From Verrucomicrobiota bacterium (GTDB lineage: Bacteria > Verrucomicrobiota > Verrucomicrobiia > JADLBR01): a DNA stretch of 64,000 nt. Positions 16,775 through 24,694 of the stretch are shown here, one piece after another; within the stretch, counting starts at the first letter, position 1; each line of letters begins with the position of its first letter. The DNA is taken from assembly GCA_029560585.1 (NCBI GenBank), contig JAKQKQ010000335.1, forward strand, positions 1 to 64,000. Direction: 5' to 3'. Both the position numbers and the translations under genes were made by a program. The notes below the pieces were generated by a model, which was not told the DNA's origin, did no database searches, and was given only the letters and a program-made list of their open reading frames with translations.

Positions 16775-18211
16775 TCAGTTGGCGCGGCGTTTCTTCCCTT
16801 TGCCCTTGGGGGCGTCGGGGGGAGGCGTGCCCTTGGCCCATGTCCAATCGACGGTGTAGTCGTCGTCGGCGCCAGAGTCCTTGGTGGCGATGATCCAGTC
16901 ATCGGTGGCCTTGCGGAGGCGCCTGAGGGCGGCCTGGTGGTCGGGGTTGTCGGACGTGGCGAGGTTCACGGTCTCGTGCGGATCGTTGAGGGTATCGTAG
17001 AGTTCTTCGGCGGGCATCGTGGGGGCGGTGAGAAACTTTTGGGCAGGATTCGTGAGTTTGCCCTGGGCGTCGAGTTCCTTGAGGAGATTCCACGTCGGGT
17101 ATTGTTTGTTCTTGTAGTCGTTGCGGAGGAGGAAGGGGCGGTCGGGCGTGAAGTTGTGGATGTAGCGATATCGTGCGTCGCGTGCCGTGCGGAAGCGGAA
17201 GAGCGTCTCGTCGCAGCGGTCGCGCGCGCCGAAGACGACCTCGTGGGGGGGCTCGGCCTTTGGGCCGAGGAAGACCTGGCCCTGCATGTTGGTGGGTTTC
17301 TCGACGCCTGCGATGGCGAGCGAGGTGGCCGTCAGATCGATCGATAGCAGCAGGCGGTCGCTGACGGAGCCCGGTTTGAAATCGGGGGGCGGGGAAGCTT
17401 TCGCGGGCCAGCGGATGATAAGGGGCACGAGCAGGCCGCTGTCGTAACAGAACTGTTTGCCACGGACGTGGGCCTGGCCGTTATCGCCGAAGAAAACGAC
17501 GATGGTGTTGTCGGAAAGGCCGTCCTTCTCCAATTGCGTGAGGATGAGCCCAATCTTGCGGTCCAACTCGGATGCGGCGTTGAGGTATTGGGCCCAGTCT
17601 TCGCGGACGACGGGATGGTCGGGGTAGTACGGTGGGATCTCGACCTTGGCGGGGTCGGCGATGCGCGGGGCATGGAAGGCCCGGTGCGTTTCCTGAAAAT
17701 TGATCTGCGCGTAGAAGGGCTGATGAGCCTTGAGGTCGGCCCAGTCGTTCCCGTCGAATGGTTTGCCATCAACCTTGAAGTTCCAGTCGGTCTTGGCGGT
17801 GCCCTTGAAGCCGAATTCGGCGGGCAGGTCGCGGACGTTGGCGGTGAAGTAGCCGGCGTCGCGCATGTGGTCGGTGAGGAGCCGGACTCCCGCGGGCAGG
17901 CGGTAGTCGTCGTCGCGGTGCGAGCGGTGGTGGTGGGCATCGATGCTGGTCTGATACATGCCGGTCATGAATGCGGAGCGGCTGGAGGAACAGACGGGGG
18001 CTGTGGTGAAGAAGCGCGTGTAGCGGACGCCCTCGGACGCGAGACGGTCGAGGTTGGGGGAGCGGACTTCCCTGGTGCCATAGCAGCCGAGGTGCTGGCC
18101 GAAGTCCTCGGCGATGAGCCAGAGGATGTTGGGCCTGGGGGGTTCTGCGGCGGGCGCGGCGGGGGCGGCGAGCGCGAATGGCAGGGCGGCGAGCAGCAGG
18201 GAGGGTTTCAT
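16775..18211 (-). CDS. Exported type I sulfatase with CSSSR active-site motif
   Basis: A 478-residue sulfatase of the heparan N-sulfatase-like type. Signal peptide about 1-22 (MKPSLLLAALPFALAAPAAP). The first metal motif is LIAEDFGQHLGCYG, with Glu in place of the first Asp. The formylglycine motif is CSSSR at 74-78, with Ser where Pro or Ala is usual, followed by SAFMTGMYQTSIDAHHHRSHR. VFFGDNGQAH supplies the calcium site. GKWH is absent, but AKTDWNF carries a Lys, as seen in relatives. The basic tail is KGKGKKRR. The gene stands apart from the operon at 198-11351. Whether CSSSR is converted to formylglycine is uncertain. Confidence 0.93.
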   Translation of the reverse strand: MKPSLLLAALPFALAAPAAPAAEPPRPNILWLIAEDFGQHLGCYGTREVRSPNLDRLASEGVRYTRFFTTAPVCSSSRSAFMTGMYQTSIDAHHHRSHRDDDYRLPAGVRLLTDHMRDAGYFTANVRDLPAEFGFKGTAKTDWNFKVDGKPFDGNDWADLKAHQPFYAQINFQETHRAFHAPRIADPAKVEIPPYYPDHPVVREDWAQYLNAASELDRKIGLILTQLEKDGLSDNTIVVFFGDNGQAHVRGKQFCYDSGLLVPLIIRWPAKASPPPDFKPGSVSDRLLLSIDLTATSLAIAGVEKPTNMQGQVFLGPKAEPPHEVVFGARDRCDETLFRFRTARDARYRYIHNFTPDRPFLLRNDYKNKQYPTWNLLKELDAQGKLTNPAQKFLTAPTMPAEELYDTLNDPHETVNLATSDNPDHQAALRRLRKATDDWIIATKDSGADDDYTVDWTWAKGTPPPDAPKGKGKKRRAN

Positions 18212-18530
18212 CGCGCCGCATTCTGGCGTTGATTCTCCCGGCGCGTCAATACGGGCGTGTGCATGGGCACGAGACCTTGGGCCCCGAGACGCTCGCGCGT
18301 TTGGCTAAGCCCGGATATTTCACAGCCATCAGGCAGTGAAATTCCGGGCTCTGGGAAAGCCGCGCCATGAAAACGACTTCGGAAGCAGGAAGGGTAGATT
18401 CACGGATTTCTCGCAGATGCGAAGTGTGTCCTGCGGTCCGGTGGCCTTCGGGAACTCTAAAAGGCCCTTTATCTAAGCGCGGTTTTCCTCTGAGCCTGCA
18501 TGTTTCACGCGTTCGCGTGAAATATGGAGG
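18212..18530. other. Intergenic region with two hairpins
   Basis: No supported gene. It holds the inverted repeat at 18308-18350 and most of the hairpin at 18493-18532; the sequence between them is unremarkable. Confidence 0.6.
18308..18350. repeat. Imperfect inverted repeat, 16-bp arms
   Basis: AGCCCGGATATTTCAC and GTGAAATTCCGGGCT flank 12 nt; the arms pair with one bulged base. The TTTCAC/GTGAAA core also occurs in the hairpins at 18493 and 50863. It may terminate transcription or be a dispersed element. Confidence 0.6.
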
Positions 18531-18532
18531 CT
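18493..18532. terminator. Hairpin at the 3' end of the beta-propeller gene
   Basis: Core TTTCACGCG-TT-CGCGTGAAA with outer AGCCT/GGAGGCT pairing. It overlaps the stop codon of the gene ending at 18531, so it could act as a terminator, but the core recurs near 50863 and it may instead be a repeat. Confidence 0.45.
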
Positions 18533-20195
18533 AAGGGAGTTTCTGGGCAAGCGAGGTGCCGGGCAAAGAGAGAGCGGCGGTCCTTTGATTCTCGCCGCCG
18601 GACTTCCGGCAGGCGTAGAGCGTGCGTTCGGTGGCGATGTAGAGGGTGCCGTTGGCGGCGACGGGGGTGGTGTAGATGGCGCTGTCGAGCCGGTTGACCG
18701 CGAGGATCTTCTTTTCCTTGTCGAGGGCGAAGACGGTCACCCTGCCCTTGTCGTCGCCGATGTAGACCTTGCCATCGGCGACGAGGGTGGAGCCGAAGAC
18801 GCCGGCGTTCAGGGCGTGCTGCCAGTACAGCTTGCCGGTGAGGGCGTCGAGGCAATACACATTGCCCGGATAGTCGGCGAGGAATACGAGCCCACCCGAG
18901 ACCGATGCGCTGGAGAAGCTGCGCCGGGCCCCGAGAAACTGCCAGACGCGGCCGCTTTGCGTGATGTCGCCCTCGCCGGAGGGATCGATGCAGGAGAAGC
19001 AGCCAGGCCCATCGCCGTGCCGGCTGTCCTGTCCGACGGTGACGTACACCTTGCCGTTCACGAAAACGGGCGTGGCCATGAGTTCGCATGGCCCCTCGTG
19101 GTTTTTGTTGTAAGGGAGGGGCAGGCCATCTCGGAATCGGTTTTCCGGCGGGTTGCAGTCAAACCACCAGACGCGGTGCAGCACGCCCGGGGCCCCGTTC
19201 TTCCCCGGTTCGAATCGAGGGTCGAAGGCATAGCAGAGACCATCGCCGCCGCCCCACAGCACGAGCGGGCGATGGTTCACCACGGCCAGGGAGGGGGAGG
19301 ACCATTCGCCGTGGAAGATCGAGGTGCCGATGGGCCGGTCGTTGACCGCGAGAAGGCGGCCGGTCGCCTTGTCGAGCACGATGAGGTCCGGGGCGTGTGG
19401 CGATGGGATTTTCGTGTGGCTCTTGTCCACGCCGTTGGAGGTGCAGACGATCACGACCTTGTCGAGGACGAGGATGGAGCAGTCCACGGCATCTTGTGGC
19501 CAAACGTCGAGATCCTTGACGAAATCGTAGAGCCAGATGATGTCGCCGTCGGTGGGGCGCAGCGCGACGGGCGGTCTGGGCGGCGGGGCAGAGGCCGGAT
19601 CAAAACGACCGGGCTTGGCCGGGAGCAACCGATCATCGGCAAAGTAGGCCCCCTCATCCCGATAGGGTCCATCGTTGCCGTCGGCTTGGCCGCTCGCATC
19701 GAGGCACAGCACCTCGCCGCGGCTGCTGACCACGTAGATCCGGTCGCCTTCCACCGACGGCGAAGAGCAGACTCCGAGCCGGATGTTGTCGTAATTAAAC
19801 TGCTTGTCCTGAGTTTTCAGGCGCGGCATCGAAAGGCTCCAGATGAGGCGTCCGGTGACCTCGTCGAGGCACAGGAACAGGCCCCCGCCCGTGCTGGGGA
19901 TGCGGGGATCGTTGAGCCTCTGGTCGTTCGTCCCGATGAAGATGCGGCCGCGGGTGACCGCGGGCGTACTGTAGGTCATGAGTCCCAAGGGGGCGGACCA
20001 GCGGATGTTTTGGGGTGGTCGAAAGGCGACGCCCTCCGCGATATTGGTGCCGCTGCCACCGTCAAATGACTTGGGGAGGGCGGCCTCGCGGGCGATGAAA
20101 TTCCGCTCGTTGTGCCCGCCCCATTGGGGCCAGTCGGCCGCGCCACACGTGAGGGTCGCGGAGAGCGAGCACGCCAAGGCCATGCGGCGACTCAT
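18531..20195 (-). CDS. Exported PQQ-type beta-propeller protein
   Basis: A 554-residue protein from ATG 20195, where a signal peptide starts (MSRRMALACSLSATLTCGAA). After WPQWGGHNERNF, the usual opening of these proteins, repeated blades appear: GRIFIGTNDQ, GDRIYVVSSRGEVLCLDAS, GKVYVTVGQD, GLVFLADYPGNVYCLDALTG, GKVYIGDDKGRVTVFALD and GTLYIATERTLYAC. These fit a PQQ-binding-like propeller of about seven or eight blades. No catalytic quinoprotein dehydrogenase residues could be singled out, so it may be structural or bind a ligand. It is not clearly co-transcribed with the sulfatase at 16775, since about 320 bp separates them. Confidence 0.88.
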   Translation of the reverse strand: MSRRMALACSLSATLTCGAADWPQWGGHNERNFIAREAALPKSFDGGSGTNIAEGVAFRPPQNIRWSAPLGLMTYSTPAVTRGRIFIGTNDQRLNDPRIPSTGGGLFLCLDEVTGRLIWSLSMPRLKTQDKQFNYDNIRLGVCSSPSVEGDRIYVVSSRGEVLCLDASGQADGNDGPYRDEGAYFADDRLLPAKPGRFDPASAPPPRPPVALRPTDGDIIWLYDFVKDLDVWPQDAVDCSILVLDKVVIVCTSNGVDKSHTKIPSPHAPDLIVLDKATGRLLAVNDRPIGTSIFHGEWSSPSLAVVNHRPLVLWGGGDGLCYAFDPRFEPGKNGAPGVLHRVWWFDCNPPENRFRDGLPLPYNKNHEGPCELMATPVFVNGKVYVTVGQDSRHGDGPGCFSCIDPSGEGDITQSGRVWQFLGARRSFSSASVSGGLVFLADYPGNVYCLDALTGKLYWQHALNAGVFGSTLVADGKVYIGDDKGRVTVFALDKEKKILAVNRLDSAIYTTPVAANGTLYIATERTLYACRKSGGENQRTAALSLPGTSLAQKLP

Positions 20196-20583
20196 GGCGC
20201 GGACAATAGCTTGGGCCGAGTGCGCGTCAAAGGTGGAATGACGTCTCACTGGACCCTTCGCCCGGGGGCGCGTGACGCCAAAGTTGTCTATTGCCCGTTC
20301 TGTGGCGCGTTTCGACAAACGAAGTGAATCGACCGCGATATGAGGTTAGGGGAGGGCCCGCGGCCTCGCGGGCCGGGTTGGCCCGGGTGTCGCGCGGCTG
20401 GTGAATCGCGGACGCCGGGGCCGACGTCCCTCCCAACTGAGACTGAGACGCCAGCCTGGAGGTAATGGTCTGGTGTTTTGAGACAGGTTCGGGTCGATGT
20501 CCCTCCCAGCGGTGGAATGTTGATCTGATCGGCTCTCCCCTCCGCGCGTGTCCCTGATTTGCCCGTTGGGTCTTGGGTCCGTG
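20196..20583. other. Intergenic region left of the IS
   Basis: No gene supported in 388 bp. It includes the hairpin repeat at 20350-20383 and two similar tracts, CCGACGTCCCTCCCA and TCGATGTCCCTCCCA (near 20421 and 20492). Confidence 0.55.
20350..20383 (-). repeat. 34-bp GGCC hairpin repeat, copy 2 (inverted)
   Basis: Its reverse complement matches 16707-16740 at all but two positions. Confidence 0.75.
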
Positions 20584-20660
20584 TTGACTCAAGCAAAGAC
20601 GACACCGGGGCGTGATTTTCTTGGGCATTCGTTGACTCATAACTGACGACACCGGAGCGG
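20584..20660 (+). repeat. Left IS end: two direct transposase-site copies
   Basis: Copy 1 at 20584-20612 begins TTGACTCAAGCAAAGACGAC; copy 2 at 20632-20660 begins TTGACTCATAACTGACGAC. Both continue ACCGG(A/G)GCG. They are 48 bp apart and lie downstream of the transposase. Confidence 0.8.
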
Positions 20661-20742
20661 CGGTGGTTTTGGCCCCGGCGAGGAGGCCGGAGCGCAGCGC
20701 AGGCCGACGAGGCGGGGCCAAGGGTTGGGAGGCCGCAAGCCT

Positions 20743-21926
20743 TCACGCCGCCATCCTGTTCTGGTGGGCTGGGGTCCATCGCAGGATGGCCCGTAACCGC
20801 GCTTCGATCTGGCGCTTCATCTCGAATGGATCCAGGGCGTCCATCTGGCGTTGCAGTGTGGCTATCTTGTGCGGCTCGACCGTGCCGCTGGCCTTGAGTC
20901 GGTCAAAGGGGGTTTGCGGCCTGTCGTAACGACGCAGGAGCCTGCTGCCCTCCCGGCGCTTCTCCACGAGCCGCATGGCCGGGCAGAAGAAGTTGCGCCA
21001 CGGGTTCCAGATCTCGCGGTAGAGCGCGTCGAGCAACTCGGCCTGCCGCGGATCGCCCAGGCGGCAGTAGCCGACCAACTGGCGCACGTGGGTCCAGTTC
21101 TTCTGCTCGACCCGCGCATTGTCGTTCTTGCGGTAGGGCCGGGAGCGGGTGAAGGCCACCTTGCGCTCCCGCCGGTGGAAGTAGGCCACCAGATGGTGGT
21201 TGAGAAACTCGCTGCCGTTGTCGCAGTCAAAGCCCAGGATCGGGAACGGCAGATCGGCTTCCACCGCCGCCACCCGCTCGCAGACGGCGTGCCCGCCCTT
21301 GTTGAAACAGGCCCGGTTCTCGGTCCACTGGCTCAGCACGTCGGTGAAGGTCAGGCTCCAGACGTGGTCCCCGGCAGTGCTATCGCCGCAGTGGGCCACC
21401 GAATCGGCCTCTATCCAACCGGGGGCCTGGATGTCGCGGTGCTCCACCAGCACCGGGATCTGGGAGCGCAAAAGCGTGCCCGGCCGGGTGCCGCAGCGGG
21501 CCCGTCTGCCGGCCGCGGCCCGGTGTGGCGCCAGCAGCCGGTCGATGCTCGATGGGCTCATGCCCAGCAACCGGTCCCGCAGCCCGCCATCCAGCCGGCC
21601 CTTGCGGGCCTCGTAATGGGGCAGCCATAAAGGCAGCGCCGCCGCCAGGCGCTTGCCGCAGGGTTGCTCGGCGGCAAACCAGATATCCTTGAGAACCCGG
21701 GCCTCCTCCGGCCCGTAGCGCCGCCGTGGACCGCCGCGCCGCGAGCCCGCGCCCCAAGGCCCATCTGGCCCCCCATCAGTTTGATCGCGTGTTTGCGGCT
21801 CACACCGCAGACCTCGCACACTTCATCCAAGAGCCGGCCCCGACCTTGCCGGCCCCGACCCGCATACCGCTGCCGGGCCACCTTCAGAAACTCGTACCGG
21901 CTCGATTGGCTCATCTGAAATGACAT
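20743..21926 (-). pseudogene. IS transposase (DDE integrase type) split by a frameshift
   Basis: The N-terminal part (about 21926 to 21775) reads MSFQMSQSSRYEFLKVARQ and a helix-turn-helix-like region, CEVCGVSRKHAIKLMGG. Translation must then shift by -1 at a run of six G (minus strand, 21769-21774) to enter the frame with RRRYGPEEARVLKDIW, AAEQPCGKRLAAALPLWLP and the catalytic domain. The DDE residues are visible: Asp in GWIEADSVAHCG, Asp in LGFDCDNGSEFL, Glu in KNDNARVEQKNW. The joined product would be about 393 aa, a normal length. The slip run could give programmed -1 frameshifting, or an indel may have broken the gene. Everything after the shift is intact. Confidence 0.8.
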
Positions 21927-21927
21927 C

Positions 21928-22011
21928 CTCCCGGTGTCGCCAGTTGTGAGGCAACGATCCAGAATGACCGCCTCCAGCACCCCGGCTCCGGTGTCGTTTC
22001 ATTTGAGTCAA
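21928..22011 (-). repeat. Right IS end: two transposase-site copies
   Basis: On the minus strand, outer copy 22011-21984 begins TTGACTCAAATGAAACGAC and inner copy 21954-21928 begins TTGCCTCACAACTGGCGAC; both continue ACCGG. The inner copy ends just before the transposase start at 21926, so bound transposase could block its own expression. Confidence 0.78.
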
Positions 22012-22032
22012 TTCGGGGTCTGGTAGGGGCGA

Positions 22033-22061
22033 TTGACAATGGTGGCACAGGCATTTAAGAA
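22033..22061 (+). promoter_or_regulatory. Candidate sigma70-type promoter
   Basis: TTGACA at 22033-22038, a 17-bp spacer, then TAAGAA at 22056-22061. The expected start of transcription falls at or next to the ATG at 22068, which would make the mRNA leaderless. The -10 match is weak. Confidence 0.35.
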
Positions 22062-22067
22062 GATACG

Positions 22068-22559
22068 ATGATGTCGTGGAGTCGGCAGGTGGCGGTGTGC
22101 GCAGTGGTGGCCGCATGGTGGGTCTTGGCCTCGCCCCAGGGGTTGGCCGCGGGGCCAAATTTCGAGCTCGGGAAAGTGACTGAGTATGTCAACGATCCGG
22201 AATACACCCGGACGCGCAACCTCGAGGACGACAGCCTCAAGTTCGAGAAGAAATACCACGAGTATGGCGCCGTGACGTCCGCGCAGAGGAAGGCCAAGCG
22301 GGGGCACTATTTTTACGTGAAGTGGCTGGCGAGGCAGCCATCGAAGGACATCAAGGTGCGGTTCGAGTATCGCCAAAAGGAGACGAAGGCCAAGGTGTAC
22401 GCGCTCGAGGTCGATTATCCCGAGGCCAAGGGATGGAAGAGGAGCGTTTTCAGCGTCGTGGGCGACGCTTATGAGAAGCAGGGTCTGGTGACGTGCTGGC
22501 GGGTGCTGCTGATGCAGGCCGGGCAGGTCGTGGCGGAGAAGCGCTCGTTCATCTGGTGA
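22068..22559 (+). CDS. Small exported protein of unknown function
   Basis: 163 residues, start at ATG 22068 (ATG 22071 is equally possible). Signal peptide about 1-28 (VAVCAVVAAWWVLASPQGLAA). The mature part begins GPNFELGKVTEYVNDPEYTR and is rich in Lys, Glu and Tyr (KFEKKYHEYGAV, VKWLARQPSKDIKVRFEYRQ), suggesting a small beta-rich domain. I do not recognise the family. It is first in a run leading into exbB (40 bp gap), so it may belong to the same envelope function. Confidence 0.8.
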   Translation: MMSWSRQVAVCAVVAAWWVLASPQGLAAGPNFELGKVTEYVNDPEYTRTRNLEDDSLKFEKKYHEYGAVTSAQRKAKRGHYFYVKWLARQPSKDIKVRFEYRQKETKAKVYALEVDYPEAKGWKRSVFSVVGDAYEKQGLVTCWRVLLMQAGQVVAEKRSFIW

Positions 22560-22599
22560 TGATGCGTGCGGGCCTAGGCTCGGCGTACCGGGATTCGCG

Positions 22600-23286
22600 A
22601 TGTTCAGCCTGATGCAGCGTGGCGGCCTACTGATGTGGCCGATCCTGATCGGCAGCGTGCTGGCGCTGGCGATTTTCCTGGAGCGCCTGATTCACTATCG
22701 TCGGCAGACGCTGAACGTGGGTGAATTCCTCAAGGGGGTGTGCCATCTGGTGCGGCGTCGGCGATTTCCCGAGGCCCTCGATCGCTGCGAGGAGGCCCAT
22801 GGGCCGGTGGTGCAGGTGGCGCATGCGGCGATACGCCACCACAGGTTGCCCCGGGCGGAGCTGAGGGAACTGGTGCAGGAGGTCGCGCAGTTGCAGGTGC
22901 CGCGGCTGGAGCAGCACCTGGGCGTGCTGGCGACGATTGGGCACGTGACGCCGCTGTTGGGATTGCTGGGCACGGTGACCGGCATGATACAGGCTTTCGC
23001 GCAGGTGCAGGCGAAGGCCGGGACCGTGACCGTGGCGGATTTGGCGGGCGGAATCTGGGAGGCGCTGATCACCACGGCGGCGGGGTTGGCCGTGGGCATC
23101 CCAGCATACATAGCGTACAATTATCTGGTGACGCGAATGCACGGGTTGGTGCGCGACATGGAGCGGGCCGGGATCGAGATCGTGCAGGCGCTGGGCGAGC
23201 ATGCCCAGATCATCGATTTCGAGGAGGCGGCGGGCGAAACGGCGCGCTCGGTGGAGGGCACGGCGAAGTCGGGAGGCGCGTCGTGA
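22600..23286 (+). CDS. exbB: ExbB/TolQ/MotA-type proton channel protein
   Basis: A 228-residue inner-membrane protein. First membrane helix at about 11-30 (LLMWPILIGSVLALAIFLER), then a cytoplasmic domain, then two helices with LGVLATIGHVTPLLGLLGTV (about 107-126) and GGIWEALITTAAGLAVGIPA (about 150-169), the conserved core of the family. Together with ExbD it forms the proton-driven motor that energises TonB. Its TGA stop overlaps the GTG start of exbD (GTGA), so the two are coupled. Confidence 0.95.
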   Translation: MFSLMQRGGLLMWPILIGSVLALAIFLERLIHYRRQTLNVGEFLKGVCHLVRRRRFPEALDRCEEAHGPVVQVAHAAIRHHRLPRAELRELVQEVAQLQVPRLEQHLGVLATIGHVTPLLGLLGTVTGMIQAFAQVQAKAGTVTVADLAGGIWEALITTAAGLAVGIPAYIAYNYLVTRMHGLVRDMERAGIEIVQALGEHAQIIDFEEAAGETARSVEGTAKSGGAS

Positions 23287-23687
23287 AGGTGCAGTCCTCC
23301 GTGCGGCTGCTGGACGGCCCATTCAGCCTCGCGCCGCTCATCGACGTGGTGCTGCTGCTGTTGATATTCTTTCTGCTCAGTTCGACATTCGTGATGCAGC
23401 CCGGCGTGAGGATCGATCTGCCCACGGGTTTGACGGGACTTGGCAGCCCGCATGCGAGGCGGGTGCTGACGATAACGTCGGCCGGGGAAATCTATTTTGA
23501 CGAGCAGGTGACGGACCTCGGGGCGCTGCCCGCGAGCCTCGAGGCATTTGCGCGCAAGGCGGTGGACCAGACGGTGGTCATCAAGGCGGACGTTCGGGTG
23601 CCGCATGGCACGGTGATGGAGGTATTGCGACGGGTGTTGGCCAGCGGCCTCGATGCGGTGGTGGCCTCGCGGGAGGGCGAGGACTAG
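23283..23687 (+). CDS. exbD: ExbD/TolR-type motor protein
   Basis: 134 residues from GTG 23283, overlapping the exbB stop by GTGA. The single N-terminal membrane helix LAPLIDVVLLLLIFFLLSST holds the conserved proton-carrying Asp in PLIDVV. The periplasmic part VRIDLPTGLTG, VLTITSAGEIYFDEQVTDL and QTVVIKADVRVPHGTVMEVL matches ExbD/TolR. This is a different frame from the longer open frame covering exbB. Normal family length. Confidence 0.94.
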   Translation: MKVQSSVRLLDGPFSLAPLIDVVLLLLIFFLLSSTFVMQPGVRIDLPTGLTGLGSPHARRVLTITSAGEIYFDEQVTDLGALPASLEAFARKAVDQTVVIKADVRVPHGTVMEVLRRVLASGLDAVVASREGED

Positions 23688-23688
23688 G

Positions 23689-23715
23689 AATCTGTCGGGC
23701 TTAGGCCGACAGATT
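23689..23715 (+). terminator. Terminator-like hairpin after exbD
   Basis: AATCTGTCGG and CCGACAGATT form a 10-bp stem with a 7-nt loop, followed by TTCTCT. It starts directly after the exbD stop. Its CTGTCGG arm resembles part of the palindrome at 23854-23895, so it could also be a repeat. Confidence 0.55.
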
Positions 23716-23853
23716 TCTCTGGCAAAATCGCCTGTTTGTTTGAAGGTGAACGAGTTAGACGAAATGGCAGGGCCCGAGGTCAGGGTGGTGATCGGACGAT
23801 CCCTCTTGTTCCGCATGTGTCGCAAGCAATTAAGTGCCAGGCGGTTTTGCTTA

Positions 23854-23895
23854 CTAGCAGCCTGGCGGACTTTCCAAAGTCCGACAGGCTGCTAG
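23854..23895. repeat. 42-bp near-perfect palindrome
   Basis: Arms CTAGCAGCCTGGCGGACTTT and AAAGTCCGACAGGCTGCTAG pair over 20 bp with one mismatch around a CC centre. It ends 10 bp before the GTG start of the TonB-like gene, so it could affect translation. A related half copy lies at 47795-47818. Confidence 0.8.
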
Positions 23896-23905
23896 GGGGT
23901 GCGCC

Positions 23906-24694
23906 GTGGTGGGCATTCATCCGCTGGAGATGGTCTGGGGCTGGTGGGCGCCCCTAGAGAGATTCATTGGTCCCGAGAGGCGCCTGTTCAGCCTGTTGCT
24001 CATCTTATCGTTGGTGATCCATGGGGCGGGTCTGGCGCTGGTGGGTGTCGAGACTCCGCCGGGATCCACGTCGTTCCTCGTGGGTCCGACGGTGACGGTG
24101 TTGCCCCTTGCAGAGGCGGCAGGGGCTGGTCCTGAATCGCTTCGTCTGAGCCTTCGGCTCGAGGATCCGAGCGATATCGCCCTGCCCAGATTAGTCTCGC
24201 TGTTTGCTCACGCGAATCCGCCGGCGGCCGTGGCCGCGCCATTGGAACCGGCACAACCGGAGGTGCTTGCTGCCCGGCCTGTGCTGCCGGCAGAGATTGG
24301 TGGCCTTGACGCGATGGCCGCGCGGATGGCATTTGGGCGCCCCCATCCGGCGCAGGTGCCGCTGAGTGACCCGACGCCATCTGGGGCAGAGGCGCGAGTG
24401 CTGGTCGGATCCCTTCTTGCGACGAGGTTCGTGGGTGGTGCGCCGCGCCTGGAAGCCCTCCGCAGGGAGCGGCCATTGGATGGGCCGACGGTCTTGAGCG
24501 TTGGCGTCGGCCCCGAAGGGATGGTGCGGGAGGCCGTGGTCGTGACGTCGTGTGGGGCGCCCGAGCAGGACGCGGTAGCCCTCCGATTGATTCGGGGATT
24601 GAGATTCGCCCCGGTTGAAGACCGGGACACGGTTTGGTCGCCGGTGGCGTTCTACTGGTCTGAGGGGGGATCGGCCTCCGTGGGGGGCCCATGA
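23906..24694 (+). CDS. TonB-like energy transducer
   Basis: 262 residues from GTG 23906. A membrane anchor lies at about 27-48 (LFSLLLILSLVIHGAGLALVGV). The middle is rich in Pro and Ala (ANPPAAVAAPLEPAQPEVLAARP), which could span the periplasm. The C-terminus has VLSVGVGPEGMVREAVVVTSCGAPEQ, AVALRLIRGLRFAP and PVAFYW, matching the TonB C-terminal fold pattern. It follows exbB-exbD after 218 bp with hairpins between. The start codon is somewhat uncertain. The stop overlaps the next start (ATGA). Confidence 0.8.
   Translation: MVGIHPLEMVWGWWAPLERFIGPERRLFSLLLILSLVIHGAGLALVGVETPPGSTSFLVGPTVTVLPLAEAAGAGPESLRLSLRLEDPSDIALPRLVSLFAHANPPAAVAAPLEPAQPEVLAARPVLPAEIGGLDAMAARMAFGRPHPAQVPLSDPTPSGAEARVLVGSLLATRFVGGAPRLEALRRERPLDGPTVLSVGVGPEGMVREAVVVTSCGAPEQDAVALRLIRGLRFAPVEDRDTVWSPVAFYWSEGGSASVGGP

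Larger units (their letters stand above)
20584..22011 (-). mobile_element. Insertion sequence with doubled end motifs
   Basis: Bounded by inverted copies of TTGACTCAA...CGACACCGG: outer copies at 20584-20612 and 21984-22011, inner copies at 20632-20660 and 21928-21954. It contains one DDE transposase in two frames. The length of about 1.43 kb is normal for a single-gene IS. No target duplication could be fixed. The family is uncertain (integrase-type DDE, IS481- or ISNCY-like). Confidence 0.82.

Noticed and set aside
18585-20069. 494-residue open frame on the plus strand
   Set aside because: Antisense to the beta-propeller gene; no recognisable domain.
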